Below are positions 1-13,467 of a stretch of DNA of 64,000 nucleotides, piece by piece. The translations under genes and the position numbers were made by a program. The notes beneath the pieces are model-generated. The model did not search any database and was not told the origin of the DNA. It worked only from the letters and a program-made list of their open reading frames with translations. The first letter of the stretch is position 1. The number at the start of each line of letters is the position of its first letter. Origin of the DNA: Mesorhizobium sp. (lineage in GTDB: Bacteria > Pseudomonadota > Alphaproteobacteria > Rhizobiales > Rhizobiaceae). The stretch is taken from NCBI GenBank assembly GCA_004017275.1, contig SAKE01000005.1, positions 186,001 to 250,000 on the forward strand. The letters run 5' to 3'.

Positions 1-556
1 CGGCGACGGCCGCACCACCTTCGTCAGCATCGCCGCCGGCACGCCTGCTGCCACCTTCGAGGAGATCCTCGGCAATCGCGCGCCGATCGTGCGCTGCATG
101 CCCAACACGCCCGCGGCGATCGGCAAGGGGATGATGGTGGTGTTTTCCAACAAGCTGGTTTCCGATGACACCAAGCGTTTCGTCGCCGACCTGCTGTCGG
201 CGAGCGGCGAAGTAGCCACCATTGACGACGAGGGCCTGATGGATGCGGTAACCGCCGTGTCCGGATCGGGGCCGGCCTACATCTTCCATTTCATCGAGGC
301 GCTGACCGTGGCTGCCGAGAAGGCCGGTCTGCCGACGGCGACCGCCAAGTTGCTCGCCATGCAGACCGTCTACGGCGCCGCCTCGCTCGCCGCCGAAAGT
401 GGCGAGGAGCCGGGCGTGCTGCGCCAGCAGGTGACCAGTCCCAAGGGGACGACGGCCGCGGCGCTGGACGTGCTAATGGGCGAGGATCGACTGACGCGCC
501 TCCTCACAGAGGCGGTGGAGGCTGCGCGGCTGCGGTCGGTCGAACTGGGGAAGTAG
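1..556 (+). CDS. proC: Pyrroline-5-carboxylate reductase, 3' part only
   Basis: The last step of proline synthesis, NAD(P)H reduction of pyrroline-5-carboxylate in the cytoplasm. The frame is already open at base 2, so the start and the Rossmann N-terminus lie outside the window; about 184 C-terminal codons remain of the usual 265-280. Visible are the cofactor-domain segment RCMPNTPAAIGKG and the C-terminal dimerisation and active-site domain with the family signature AVSGSGPAYIFHFIEAL and the run VTSPKGTTAAALDVL. An internal ATG at base 89 would cut the fold and is not the start. It ends TAG and is followed by a long non-coding stretch, so it looks like the last gene of its unit. Identification is firm. 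Confidence 0.95.
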   Translation, partial: GDGRTTFVSIAAGTPAATFEEILGNRAPIVRCMPNTPAAIGKGMMVVFSNKLVSDDTKRFVADLLSASGEVATIDDEGLMDAVTAVSGSGPAYIFHFIEALTVAAEKAGLPTATAKLLAMQTVYGAASLAAESGEEPGVLRQQVTSPKGTTAAALDVLMGEDRLTRLLTEAVEAARLRSVELGK

Positions 557-650
557 AGTCGCTGGCCCCAGTGCAAGGGTCTTGAAGGGTCGGCCGTGCT
601 TGTGCCGACGGATGGCCAAGCCTTGAGCATTAGCGGAAACGCCTATCGTT

Positions 651-834
651 TCGTCATCCACGGGCGGAGCAAGGAGCACAGCGACGCAGCGCAGACCCGA
701 GGATCCATGCCGCGACTTCAGAGCGCCGCCACGGTGCAGAATTCTGCTCCGCTGCATTCCCCGACCAAGGTCATGGCATGGATCCTCGGGTCTCCGCGAC
801 GGAGCTTCGCTCCTGCTCCGCCCGTGGATGACGA
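651..834. repeat. Long imperfect inverted repeat (rhizobial palindromic element)
   Basis: The arms at about 651-711 and 774-834 are reverse complements of each other: the left arm starts TCGTCATCCACGGGCGGAGC and the right arm ends with its complement, and an inner block reading GACCCGAGGATCCATG matches the other arm. A central unpaired part of about 60 bases would form the loop. It occupies most of the 433-base gap between proC and the VapB-like gene; I see no credible gene in the rest of that gap. The look is that of the dispersed palindromic intergenic elements common in Mesorhizobium, but other copies cannot be checked here. Confidence 0.85.
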
Positions 835-989
835 AGTTGGAAGGCTCCGGTCAATCGCGAATGTCTACGATGATCCATCGAAACGAACGACGAAATCCGG
901 GCTGCCAGCAGGCCTGCCAACGTGACAACCCCTGTGTATCTGGTCAGGCGTCATTCTGGCCGCCACCCCACATAGCGTCGATCTCATTC

Positions 990-1193
990 TTACGACCCGA
1001 CAACCCTCGCCTGCTTTCGCCTGAGATTAGCGGCGATTGCAGCCAACCGTTCCGCCAGCGGCGCACGGGCGCTTTCCCGCTTCAGTTCACTTTCAAGCGC
1101 TTCGATAACCGCTCTGGTCATGGAAATCTTGCGCTTGGCGGCAAGCTGACGAGCCAGTTCGCGGGCACGCGAATTCCTGATTCGAAGGTTCAT
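990..1193 (-). CDS. VapB-like (PSK-type) antitoxin, apparently without a toxin
   Basis: A 67-residue basic protein beginning MNLRIRNSRARELARQLA, followed by a helical segment (KISMTRAVIEALESEL) and a charged tail ending in a run of Arg and Lys. This is the layout of the short Rv0623/PSK-type VapB antitoxins: an N-terminal DNA-binding part and a C-terminal part that wraps the PIN toxin. I chose the ATG at 1193 because family members start with M-x-L-x-I; the longer open frame upstream has no family resemblance. A VapC PIN-domain toxin would be expected directly downstream (below base 990), but no frame there has the usual MxxDTSAL-like start, so it looks like an orphan. The family assignment is by recall of pattern only. 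Confidence 0.6.
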   Translation of the reverse strand: MNLRIRNSRARELARQLAAKRKISMTRAVIEALESELKRESARAPLAERLAAIAANLRRKQARVVGS

Positions 1194-1260
1194 GTGACCG
1201 ACCCTTGGCGACATTTGCCCACAATCTATCATTTGTCGTAGCAGCGCCAGCGTGGTTCTT

Positions 1261-2574
1261 TCAAGCCCCGTACAGCATCTCGTCTTGCAGCCGGCGCAAG
1301 GCGAATAGTCTCGTCGTCTGGTCGGGCGACGCATTGTCGGCGGTCAGCAATTCGCCTTTCCTGACTGGTTTCAGCACCTGGCCGCCTTCGAGCAGGCCGA
1401 CCGGCACGGCGCGCTGGGCGCGGGCTTCGCCGACGGTCATGGTCCAGGAGCGGTAGCAGGTCTCGCCGATCGCATCGAAGGTCTCGCCAGCGGCAAGGTC
1501 GCGCTTGGCGACGGCACAGACTTCGGCGACCGGCCGCGGCAGCGGCACCATGTCGGGCTTGCCGAAAAGGACGATGCGGGCAGCGGTCAGCGGCACCTCC
1601 AGCGAGGTCAGGTGATAGGGCCTAAACAGGCTGTAATAGGGGCCGTGTCCGATATGCAGATCGTCCATGCGCTCGATGATGCGCGGGTGCGTCGCCTCGA
1701 CGATGACGAAGACGCCGGGCGCGACGCCCTTGCCGATCGTGTAGTCGACGACGCCTTTCTTCGTGAGCAGTCCGCCATCCTCGCGCGGGATCAGCACCTT
1801 GGCGAGGTCATCGCGGTCGGCCTTGGGACCGTGCATGCCGGGCACATCCGGCACCAGCCCGGTGGCGTTGGCGATGGCGCACATCTCGACCATAGTCTTG
1901 GAGCCGTCGACGAACTCGACCAGCATGCGCGGATTCATGTTGCGGCGGATCGCTTCCTCGCGATAATCGTCGGGCACGGCGTCGTGGTTCAGCGGGTTGT
2001 TCTTGCCTTTGCCGGCCGAGACGATGGTTAGCCCAAGCGCCGACGCGAATTCGATCAGTTCCATGCAGCTCGACGGCTCGTCGCCGGCGCCGACCGAATA
2101 GACGACGCCAAGCCGGTCGGCTTGCTGTTTGAGATAGCAGCCGATGGTGACGTCGGCCTCGACATTCATCATCACCAGATGCTTGCCGTGCTCCATCGCC
2201 TTCAGGTCGAAATCGGCGGCGACGCCCGGCTTGCCGGTGGCGTCGACAACGACGTCGATCAGCGGGTTGGTGACCAGCATCTCGTTGGAGGTGATGGCGA
2301 TCTTGCCGCTCTCGATGGCGCCGGTGACTTTCGACGCGGTGTCTGCTTCGACCGCCATGGCTTCATCGCCATAGGCGATACGGATGGCATCGCGCGCGGT
2401 ATGCGGGCGCCGTGTCGAGACGGCGCAGACCGAAATGCCCGGCATCAGCATGCCTTGCGTGACCAGATCGGTGCCCATTTCGCCCGAGCCGATGACGCCG
2501 ATGCGCACTGGGCGACCCTCGGCAGCGCGTCTGGCGAGATCACGGGCAAGGCCGGTCAGGGCAACATTGGTCAT
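1261..2574 (-). CDS. NAD(P)-dependent homoserine dehydrogenase-like oxidoreductase with C-terminal SAF domain
   Basis: A 437-residue protein. Residues 20-45 hold a Rossmann nucleotide-binding turn (RIGVIGSGEMGTDLV), followed by a dehydrogenase body (VVVDATGKPG, HLVMMNVEADV, YSVGAGDEPSS) like that of homoserine dehydrogenase-type oxidoreductases. The last 90 or so residues (KRDLAAGETFDAIGE ... LLEGGQVLKPVRKGELLT) have the antifreeze/SAF beta-clip pattern. Family members are annotated as oxidoreductases acting on small hydroxy acids or sugar acids; the substrate cannot be read from the sequence. It lies 84 bases downstream of the multicopper oxidase gene on the same strand and may be co-transcribed, although no shared function is evident. 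The ATG at 2574 gives the full Rossmann N-terminus. Confidence 0.8.
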   Translation of the reverse strand: MTNVALTGLARDLARRAAEGRPVRIGVIGSGEMGTDLVTQGMLMPGISVCAVSTRRPHTARDAIRIAYGDEAMAVEADTASKVTGAIESGKIAITSNEMLVTNPLIDVVVDATGKPGVAADFDLKAMEHGKHLVMMNVEADVTIGCYLKQQADRLGVVYSVGAGDEPSSCMELIEFASALGLTIVSAGKGKNNPLNHDAVPDDYREEAIRRNMNPRMLVEFVDGSKTMVEMCAIANATGLVPDVPGMHGPKADRDDLAKVLIPREDGGLLTKKGVVDYTIGKGVAPGVFVIVEATHPRIIERMDDLHIGHGPYYSLFRPYHLTSLEVPLTAARIVLFGKPDMVPLPRPVAEVCAVAKRDLAAGETFDAIGETCYRSWTMTVGEARAQRAVPVGLLEGGQVLKPVRKGELLTADNASPDQTTRLFALRRLQDEMLYGA

Positions 2575-2658
2575 GAGGAATGTCCACAGCTTCGTGATTT
2601 GGAGGCGGCAATAGCAGGGAACCGCCCCCTTTTGCCAACGAAACCGTCTGATGTCGCT

Positions 2659-4053
2659 TCAAACCACCCTGACGTAGCTCGTCATGCCCGATTTCTGGTG
2701 CTCGATGATGTGGCAATGCAACAGCCAGTCGCCGGGATTGTCGGCGACGAAGCCGAGCTGAACCTTCTCGTTGGGCTGGATGAGATAGGTGTCGGAAATC
2801 ACAGGCTGAACCGGGCGCGTCGAGGACGACAGCACCTTGAAGCTCATGCCGTGCAGATGCATGGGATGGGATTGCGGCGTCAGGTTCTCCATGTCGATGA
2901 CGTAGCTTTGGCCAAGCTTCAATTCGGCCAGCGGCGCGGTCGGATCCGACGTATCGCCGGGCCACGGCACCTTGTTGATGGCCCAGAAACTGTAGCCAAG
3001 CGAACCGCAGATGCCATCGCTCGGGACGTTTTCCGCCGTGGCGCTGAGCGCCAGGGAAATATGCTTGGCGTTGGTCAGATCCACTTCCGCCACCGGATTG
3101 ACCTCCAGCGGAGCAACATCGCGAATGTCCCGTTTGAGGGATTTTCCTGTCGCGCGCAGGGTCGCCAGGACTTTTGGCTTGGTGCCCCTGACGTCTCTCA
3201 AACTGACGATCGCGCCCTCCTCATCGGGCATGCGGATGGCCAACTCCATGCGCTGGCCGGGTCCAAGCAGCAAGGCATCGGGCGAAAAACGCTGCGGCAC
3301 CGGATTGCCGTCCAGCGCGATGACAGTCGCTTCCGCACCGTCGATGCGAAAAGCGTAGATCCGTGTCACGTCTGATATGGCAACGCGCAGCCGCACCAGC
3401 CCGCCGGCCGGCGCATCATATTGCGGCTGGTCGAGCCAGTTGGCGGTACGCACGGTGCCGTAAGTGCCGGTTCTGGCGGCGTCGCGCGGCCGGAACTGGT
3501 CGATGAACTGGCCATCGTCGCCGAGGCGCCAGTCGCGCAGATTGACGACGATTTCGGCATCGAATTTCGGATCGCCGGGGTTTTCGACCACGATCACGCC
3601 CGTCAGGCCGTGGCCCATCTGCTCCAGCGTGTTGCAATGCGGGTGATACCAGAAGGTGCCGGCGTCGGGCGGCGTGAAGGCGTAGTCGAAATGATCGCCG
3701 GTGTAGACGTAGGGCTGGACCAGGAACGGCACGCCGTCCATCTTGTTTGGAACGCGAATGCCGTGCCAATGAATCGTCGTCGGATCGTCGATCGCGTTGA
3801 CAAGGCGTGCAGCGAAGGGCTCGCCCTTTCTCATTCTGAGCACGGGCGGCATTCCAGCGTTGCCATAGGTCAGCACATCCCTGGTCGGGCCGACATCCAT
3901 CAGCTTCGCCTGGATCTTTGCCGTCTGCAAAACCACAGGCTCAGCTGTGGCGGCGGCCCAGCCACCAAGCCGGCCCATGGCCGAAAGCCCGATCCCGCCC
4001 GCGCCGGCAACCGCAGCTGTTTTCAAAAGCCTGCGGCGTGTGAGTAAGGTCAT
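2659..4053 (-). CDS. Multicopper oxidase, Tat-exported, laccase/CueO-like
   Basis: A 464-residue periplasmic oxidase that should couple one-electron oxidation of substrates (metal ions or phenolics) to reduction of oxygen to water. The N-terminus has a twin-arginine signal (TRRRLLKTAAVAGAGG). All four copper motifs are present: HWHG (His95, His97), WYHPH (His137, His139), HPMHLHG and the final HCHIIEHQKSGM (from about residue 446). The type 1 copper has an axial Met, as in CotA/CueO-type enzymes and unlike Leu/Phe fungal laccases. The long Met-rich insert of E. coli CueO is not seen. The start is supported by an AGGAG six bases ahead of the ATG. Substrate, whether Cu(I) detoxification or phenol oxidation, is unknown. 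Confidence 0.9.
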   Translation of the reverse strand: MTLLTRRRLLKTAAVAGAGGIGLSAMGRLGGWAAATAEPVVLQTAKIQAKLMDVGPTRDVLTYGNAGMPPVLRMRKGEPFAARLVNAIDDPTTIHWHGIRVPNKMDGVPFLVQPYVYTGDHFDYAFTPPDAGTFWYHPHCNTLEQMGHGLTGVIVVENPGDPKFDAEIVVNLRDWRLGDDGQFIDQFRPRDAARTGTYGTVRTANWLDQPQYDAPAGGLVRLRVAISDVTRIYAFRIDGAEATVIALDGNPVPQRFSPDALLLGPGQRMELAIRMPDEEGAIVSLRDVRGTKPKVLATLRATGKSLKRDIRDVAPLEVNPVAEVDLTNAKHISLALSATAENVPSDGICGSLGYSFWAINKVPWPGDTSDPTAPLAELKLGQSYVIDMENLTPQSHPMHLHGMSFKVLSSSTRPVQPVISDTYLIQPNEKVQLGFVADNPGDWLLHCHIIEHQKSGMTSYVRVV

Positions 4054-4154
4054 TCGGCGCTCCTACTGCAAAGGCGACTGCCCGAAGGTGTAACCGCCAC
4101 GCCATGGATCACAAGCCGGCAATCCGCGCAAATTCTGTTGAACGCTTGCCGTCG

Positions 4155-7964
<3,810 letters not shown>

Positions 7965-7998
7965 TTTTTATCCCTTTGGCGACAAGCCTTTTCATGTC

Positions 7999-8018
7999 AC
8001 ATAAGGATATCTTTATGT
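7999..8018. promoter_or_regulatory. Palindromic operator upstream of metH
   Basis: ACATAAGGATATCTTTATGT is a 20-base palindrome with one mismatched pair, about 35 bases ahead of the metH ATG. On the metH strand it overlaps a TTGACA (8021-8016) that could be the -35 element, so a bound protein would block RNA polymerase. Its form, CATAAAGATATC followed by its complement, fits operators described for ArsR-family regulators of methionine-cycle genes (SahR type) in alphaproteobacteria. The regulator is not in the window; its identity is inference. Confidence 0.7.
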
Positions 8019-8069
8019 CAATATACGACAAACGCTCCTCATTGTCACGCGTCGTTGCCGAACCGGACT

Positions 8070-8178
8070 TTTACGCCCTATGTGCTGGGCCACATTCAAC
8101 TCGGCCGTATCGGCCTCGCGGGTCGCATCGATGGTCACGGGCGTCAACATTCTGGTCGATGGCGGGCGGTCGCGTAGA
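8070..8178 (+). pseudogene. C-terminal remnant of a short-chain dehydrogenase
   Basis: Two fragments in different frames spell the usual end of a classical SDR. About 8070-8120 reads TPYVLGHIQLGRIGLA (compare the HPLGRIGxPEE segment of SDRs). Then, shifted by one base, about 8125-8175 reads ASMVTGVNILVDGGRSR (compare SxVTGxxxxVDGG). The stretch of about 18 residues that normally joins these is missing, so the remnant carries an internal deletion as well as a frame change. The rest of the gene is absent: metH begins about 100 bases to the left. This is the only recognisable content of the 380-base gap between metH and tRNA-Thr. Confidence 0.65.
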
Positions 8179-8400
8179 CCTTCCGACGAACCTACGCTTT
8201 GTCGACGCTTGCCAGGAAGCGGGCGAAGACCGGATTGAAGCGATCCGGGGATTCGAACCGCGGAAACAGCTCACATCAACACCTTGCCTGCCACCGACGG
8301 ATTCCCGAGGCTAACATGATGGTCGATATAGTCGATGCCCGCTTGATCCGTGGCTCGGATGGCAAGTGGTGTCGTCAGCCGATGATTTGGAGAGATTAGC

Positions 8401-8475
<75 letters not shown>

Positions 8476-8636
8476 CGCTGATGGCGGGGCTTCTGCCATA
8501 TCGAACCGGCAAGCGCAAGGCCAACTGCAACGCTTCTGTGAAAGGCTTTGCCGGATAGCTTTTAATGACATGGCGGCGCCACAATGTTGGCTATCCCTGA
8601 ATGGCGGGCTGGTTGGTCGCCGGTTGGGGCGAGACG

Positions 8637-8831
8637 ATGAACGATAAGACAATTCCACTGAAAAAGGATGATCCAGCGAAAAAGGGCGGCACCGACCGCA
8701 AGGATCGGCTGGCCGAGCAATTGCGTGCCAACCTGCAGAAGCGCAAGGCGCAGTCGCGCTCTCGGCGCACCGGCGATGCGGATCAGCGGCCGGACGGGCT
8801 CGCTGCATCGAAGGAAATGCAAAAAGATTAA
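8637..8831 (+). CDS. Small conserved hypothetical protein upstream of murA
   Basis: A 64-residue, very hydrophilic protein (MNDKTIPLKKDDPAKKGG..., then RKDRLAEQLRANLQKRKAQSRSRR, then GDADQRPDG). Many Lys, Arg and Asp, no membrane segment, no cysteine. I recall similar short proteins before murA in other Rhizobiales, which supports its being real; the function is unknown. I took the internal ATG at 8637 as start because the upstream part of the frame (MAGWLVAGWGE) is unlike the rest. It probably shares a transcript with murA 128 bases downstream. Confidence 0.65.
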   Translation: MNDKTIPLKKDDPAKKGGTDRKDRLAEQLRANLQKRKAQSRSRRTGDADQRPDGLAASKEMQKD

Positions 8832-8959
8832 CTCAAATCGGCCACTCTTGGGCCGGGGTGGGCGAAATCCTATTTCTTGAACCACGCCCGGCAATGGTCT
8901 AGACGGGCCGCTACTCAAACGATTGAACCGGCTTTTTTGGCCGAGAGGGACGTTCTTCC

Positions 8960-10252
8960 ATGGATCGCATCAGAATTGTCGGGGGCAACAAGCTCTCCGG
9001 AAGCATTCCGATCTCGGGTGCGAAAAACGCGGCGCTGCCCCTGATGATCGCCTCGCTTTTGACCGACGACACGCTGACGCTGGAAAACGTGCCGCACCTC
9101 GCCGATGTCGAGCAACTGATCCGCATTCTGGGCAATCACGGCGTCGACTATTCGGTCAATGGCCGCCGCGAGAAGCAGAATGAGGGCTATTCGCGCACCA
9201 TCAACTTCTCCGCCCGCAACATCGTCGACACGACGGCGCCTTACGAGCTGGTGTCGAAGATGCGCGCGTCGTTCTGGGTGATCGGCCCGCTACTCGCCCG
9301 CATGGGCGAAGCCAAAGTGTCGCTGCCGGGCGGTTGCGCCATCGGCACGCGCCCGGTCGATCTGTTCCTCGAAGGCCTGCAGGCGCTGGGTGCCGATATC
9401 GACGTCGACACCGGCTATGTCATCGCCAAGACCCGGAACGGCCGCCTTGTCGGCAACCGCTACGTCTTCCCGAAGGTTTCGGTCGGCGCCACCCATGTGC
9501 TGATGATGGCAGCGGCCCTGGCCAAGGGCGAGACGGTGCTTGAGAACGCCGCCTGCGAGCCCGAGATCGTCAACCTCGCCGAGTGCCTCAACGCCATGGG
9601 CGCCAAGATTTCCGGCGCCGGCACGCCAACCATCACCATCGATGGCGTCGAATCGCTGTCGGGTGCACGCGTGCGCGTCATCCCTGACCGCATCGAGACC
9701 GGCACCTATGCCATGGCCGTCGCCATGACCGGCGGCGACGTCGTGCTCGAGGGCGCGCGGCCGGAGCTGCTGCAGACCGCGCTCGACGTGATCGCCCAGA
9801 CCGGCGCCGAAATCACCCCGACAAATTCCGGCATTCGTGTGAAGCGCAACGGCGCCGCTATTTCGCCGGTGGACGTGACGACGGCCCCGTTTCCGGCCTT
9901 CCCGACCGATCTGCAAGCGCAGTTCATGGGCCTGATGACGATGGCCAAGGGCAAGTCGCGCATCACCGAGACGATCTTCGAAAACCGCTTCATGCATGTG
10001 CAGGAACTGGCCCGGCTCGGCGCCCACATCACGCTTTCGGGCCAGACGGCGATCGTCGACGGCGTGCCGAAGCTGAAGGGCGCGCCGGTCATGGCGACCG
10101 ATCTTCGCGCTTCCGTGTCGCTGGTCATCGCCGGCCTCGCAGCCGAAGGCGAGACCACGGTCAACCGCGTCTACCATCTCGACCGCGGCTTCGAACGGCT
10201 GGAAGAAAAGCTGTCCAACTGCGGCGCGGTGATCGAACGGATTTCGGCTTAG
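8960..10252 (+). CDS. murA: UDP-N-acetylglucosamine 1-carboxyvinyltransferase
   Basis: First committed step of peptidoglycan synthesis: transfers enolpyruvate from PEP to UDP-GlcNAc in the cytoplasm. At 430 residues it has the usual length of MurA. The N-terminal segment [20 protein letters not shown] is the family signature, and the catalytic loop [12 protein letters not shown] contains Cys126, the residue that forms the PEP adduct and is the fosfomycin target (so no Cys-to-Asp resistance variant). The conserved [12 protein letters not shown] and TDLQAQFM segments follow. It heads a compact run with the DUF2948 gene and hisD. Confidence 0.98.
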   Translation: MDRIRIVGGNKLSGSIPISGAKNAALPLMIASLLTDDTLTLENVPHLADVEQLIRILGNHGVDYSVNGRREKQNEGYSRTINFSARNIVDTTAPYELVSKMRASFWVIGPLLARMGEAKVSLPGGCAIGTRPVDLFLEGLQALGADIDVDTGYVIAKTRNGRLVGNRYVFPKVSVGATHVLMMAAALAKGETVLENAACEPEIVNLAECLNAMGAKISGAGTPTITIDGVESLSGARVRVIPDRIETGTYAMAVAMTGGDVVLEGARPELLQTALDVIAQTGAEITPTNSGIRVKRNGAAISPVDVTTAPFPAFPTDLQAQFMGLMTMAKGKSRITETIFENRFMHVQELARLGAHITLSGQTAIVDGVPKLKGAPVMATDLRASVSLVIAGLAAEGETTVNRVYHLDRGFERLEEKLSNCGAVIERISA

Positions 10253-10343
10253 ACGCATCGCAACGCCTTGCGGTGCGGTTGCGCGGACGGGAAAGACCGC
10301 CTAACAGAAGGTTCAGTTGTCAACCTTCAGGTGCGAAATCCGC

Positions 10344-10778
10344 ATGACCGGCCTAAAGCTTATCGCGCTCGACGATCAGGATCTGAGCATCGTTTCGGCC
10401 CATGTCCAGGACGCCGTGATGAAGATCAGCGACCTCGAATTCCTGCCCGCGGCCAAGCGTTTCCTGCTGACCATGAACCGTTTCGTCTGGGAGGCTAAAT
10501 CCAGCCTGTTTCGCCAGCACAATGAGCGGCGGCAGGCGGTGCTGCATTTCGACCGGGTGCTTGGCGCCAAGACCAATGGCATCGCCCGCGACAAGCCGGC
10601 CGAGGTGCTGTCGCTGCTGGCGATCAGCTTCATCGAGATCAGCAAGCCGGCCGGCATCGTCGAGCTGATTTTTGCCGGCGGCGGCACGATCATGCTCGAC
10701 GTCGAATGCATCGAGGCCCGCCTCGCCGATATCGGCGGGGCATGGGAAGCCACCTCGCGCCCCATTCACAAGGCCTGA
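10344..10778 (+). CDS. DUF2948 family protein
   Basis: A protein of 144 residues beginning MTGLKLIALDDQDLSIVSAHVQDAV, the characteristic opening of the DUF2948 family, which in Rhizobiales lies between murA and hisD. There is a core FVWEAKSSLFRQHNERRQAVLHFDRV and an acidic end; no membrane segments or catalytic signature. A TTG at 10317 with AGAAGG ahead of it would add nine residues and is a possible alternative start; I prefer the ATG because the family homology begins there. The next gene, hisD, starts seven bases after the stop, so the two are almost certainly co-transcribed. Function unknown. Confidence 0.85.
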   Translation: MTGLKLIALDDQDLSIVSAHVQDAVMKISDLEFLPAAKRFLLTMNRFVWEAKSSLFRQHNERRQAVLHFDRVLGAKTNGIARDKPAEVLSLLAISFIEISKPAGIVELIFAGGGTIMLDVECIEARLADIGGAWEATSRPIHKA

Positions 10779-10785
10779 GCGTCCA

Positions 10786-12078
<1,293 letters not shown>

Positions 12079-12083
12079 CCGCC

Positions 12084-12569
12084 ATGTCTGGCCCCGATCA
12101 AACCCGCGCCAGACTGATCGATGTCGAACTCGATGAATCGATCGGCCGTTCGACACCCGATGTCGAGCATGAACGCGCGGTGGCGATCTTCGACCTGATC
12201 GAGGAGAACCGTTTCCAACCCGTCAACGACAGTGGCGACGGCCCGTATCGGCTGAAACTGTCGCTGGCCGAGCAGCGCCTGGTGTTTGCCGTGGCGCGCG
12301 AGGATGGTGCCGCCGTCGTCACCCATATCCTGTCGCTGACGCCGCTTAGGCGCATCGTCAAGGACTACTACATGATCTGCGAAAGCTACTACGACGCCAT
12401 CCGCTCCTCGACACCGAGCCACATCGAGGCGATCGACATGGGCCGCCGCGGCCTTCACAATGAGGGTTCGCAGACGCTGATGGACCGGCTGTCGGGCAAG
12501 ATCGACATCGATTCCGACACGGCGCGCCGGCTGTTCACGCTGGTCTGCGTGCTGCACTGGCGGGGCTAG
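12084..12569 (+). CDS. UPF0262 family protein
   Basis: A 161-residue protein matching the UPF0262 family of alphaproteobacteria by its sequence pattern: an N-terminal [33 protein letters not shown], a central [24 protein letters not shown] and the end [17 protein letters not shown]. No known activity, no membrane segment. It starts five bases after hisD and its TAG lies directly before the likely start of the phosphatase gene, so translation of the three is probably coupled. Confidence 0.92.
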   Translation: MSGPDQTRARLIDVELDESIGRSTPDVEHERAVAIFDLIEENRFQPVNDSGDGPYRLKLSLAEQRLVFAVAREDGAAVVTHILSLTPLRRIVKDYYMICESYYDAIRSSTPSHIEAIDMGRRGLHNEGSQTLMDRLSGKIDIDSDTARRLFTLVCVLHWRG

Positions 12570-12571
12570 TC

Positions 12572-13027
12572 CTGGCACCCGGCGCCCTGCCCCGTTCGAT
12601 CCTGTTCCTGTGCGGCATGAATGCCGTGCGCTCGCCGATGGCAGAGCAGCTGGCGCGCCGCATGCTGCCCGCCACCGTCTTCGTCGCTTCGGCCGGCGTT
12701 CGCGCCGGCGAGCGCGATCCGTTCGTCGATGCGGTGCTGGCCGAAGAAGGTCTCACGCTGGGCGAGCGTCACCCAAGGACGATGGACGATCTCGAGGACG
12801 ACTATTTCGACCTCATCGTCACGCTGGCGCCCGAAGCGCACCACACCGCACTTGAACTCACCCGCTCGCTCGCCGTCGAGGTCGAATACTGGCCGACGCC
12901 GGACCCGACCGGTGCCAGCGGCACGCGCGAACAGATCATGGCAGCCTACCGGGACGTGCGCGAGCGGCTGAAAGCGCGCATAGGCCGACGTTTTTTGCTT
13001 CCAGAAGCAAAAAACGCGACGGATTAA
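12572..13027 (+). CDS. Low-molecular-weight protein tyrosine phosphatase family protein, probable CTG start
   Basis: A phosphatase of the LMW-PTP/arsenate reductase fold. The signature loop CGMNAVRS (C-x5-R-S; Cys14 and Arg20 with the start used here) lies near the N-terminus after a beta-strand SILFLC. The partner acid motif may be in PTPDPTGASGTREQ. The frame is open from 12464, yet it contains no ATG, GTG or TTG before the ATG at 12617, and that ATG lies after the catalytic Cys and so cannot yield an active enzyme. A CTG at 12572 has GCGGGG six bases ahead and starts just past the UPF0262 stop; I take it as the start (151 residues). A sequencing error is the alternative. Confidence 0.85.
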   Translation: MAPGALPRSILFLCGMNAVRSPMAEQLARRMLPATVFVASAGVRAGERDPFVDAVLAEEGLTLGERHPRTMDDLEDDYFDLIVTLAPEAHHTALELTRSLAVEVEYWPTPDPTGASGTREQIMAAYRDVRERLKARIGRRFLLPEAKNATD

Positions 13028-13076
13028 GCGTGTTCACAAGCGGACGATTATCATATAGGTTCCGCCGAAATTCCGG

Positions 13077-13194
13077 CTAGAGTCGGATGATTTCAGGTCT
13101 GTTCGACCTGAAATCTGAATCCGTGTCTAAATCAAAGAAGTAGAGCATGATGTCGTCCGAAAACCGCTTCACACTTTTCGGCATCTTGCTCTAG
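13077..13194. repeat. Composite palindromic repeat upstream of infA
   Basis: Two palindromes in tandem. The first is a perfect 10-base hairpin, ATTTCAGGTC at 13090-13099 with its complement at 13105-13114 and a five-base loop, inside a longer imperfect repeat that begins CTAGAGTCGGATG. The second (13141-13193) has ends TAGAGCA and TGCTCTA around CCGAAAACCGCTTCACAC. The combination is a familiar dispersed element between rhizobial genes. It lies in the 200-base gap between the phosphatase and infA and could act as terminator or processing site for the preceding run; the infA promoter must lie in or just after it. Confidence 0.8.
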
Positions 13195-13227
13195 GCGCTG
13201 GAACTCCCATCCAAGCAAAGGTATCGA

Positions 13228-13446
13228 ATGCCGAAGGAAGAAGTCCTCGAGTTTCCGGGTGTCGTGACGGAATTGTTGCCCAACGCGATGTTCCGGGTGA
13301 AGCTCGAAAACGAACACGAAATCATCGCCCATACGGCCGGCCGCATGCGCAAGAACCGCATCCGCGTGCTGACCGGCGACAAGGTTCTGGTCGAGATGAC
13401 GCCATACGACCTGACCAAGGGCCGCATCACCTATCGTTTCAAGTAA
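13228..13446 (+). CDS. infA: Translation initiation factor IF-1
   Basis: A 72-residue single S1/OB-fold protein that binds the 30S A-site during initiation. The sequence ([62 protein letters not shown]) is a full-length, canonical IF-1. The gene precedes maf and yacG by short gaps, the usual order in Rhizobiales. Confidence 0.99.
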
Positions 13447-13467
13447 GCAAAGCCCGACTGGTCCGCG

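Noticed and set aside
2122-3375. 417-codon plus-strand open frame over the dehydrogenase and multicopper oxidase genes
   Set aside because: It is antisense to two clear genes; the long frame comes from GC-rich codon bias, and its composition (high His, Asp, Gly, Ala) is typical of such shadows.
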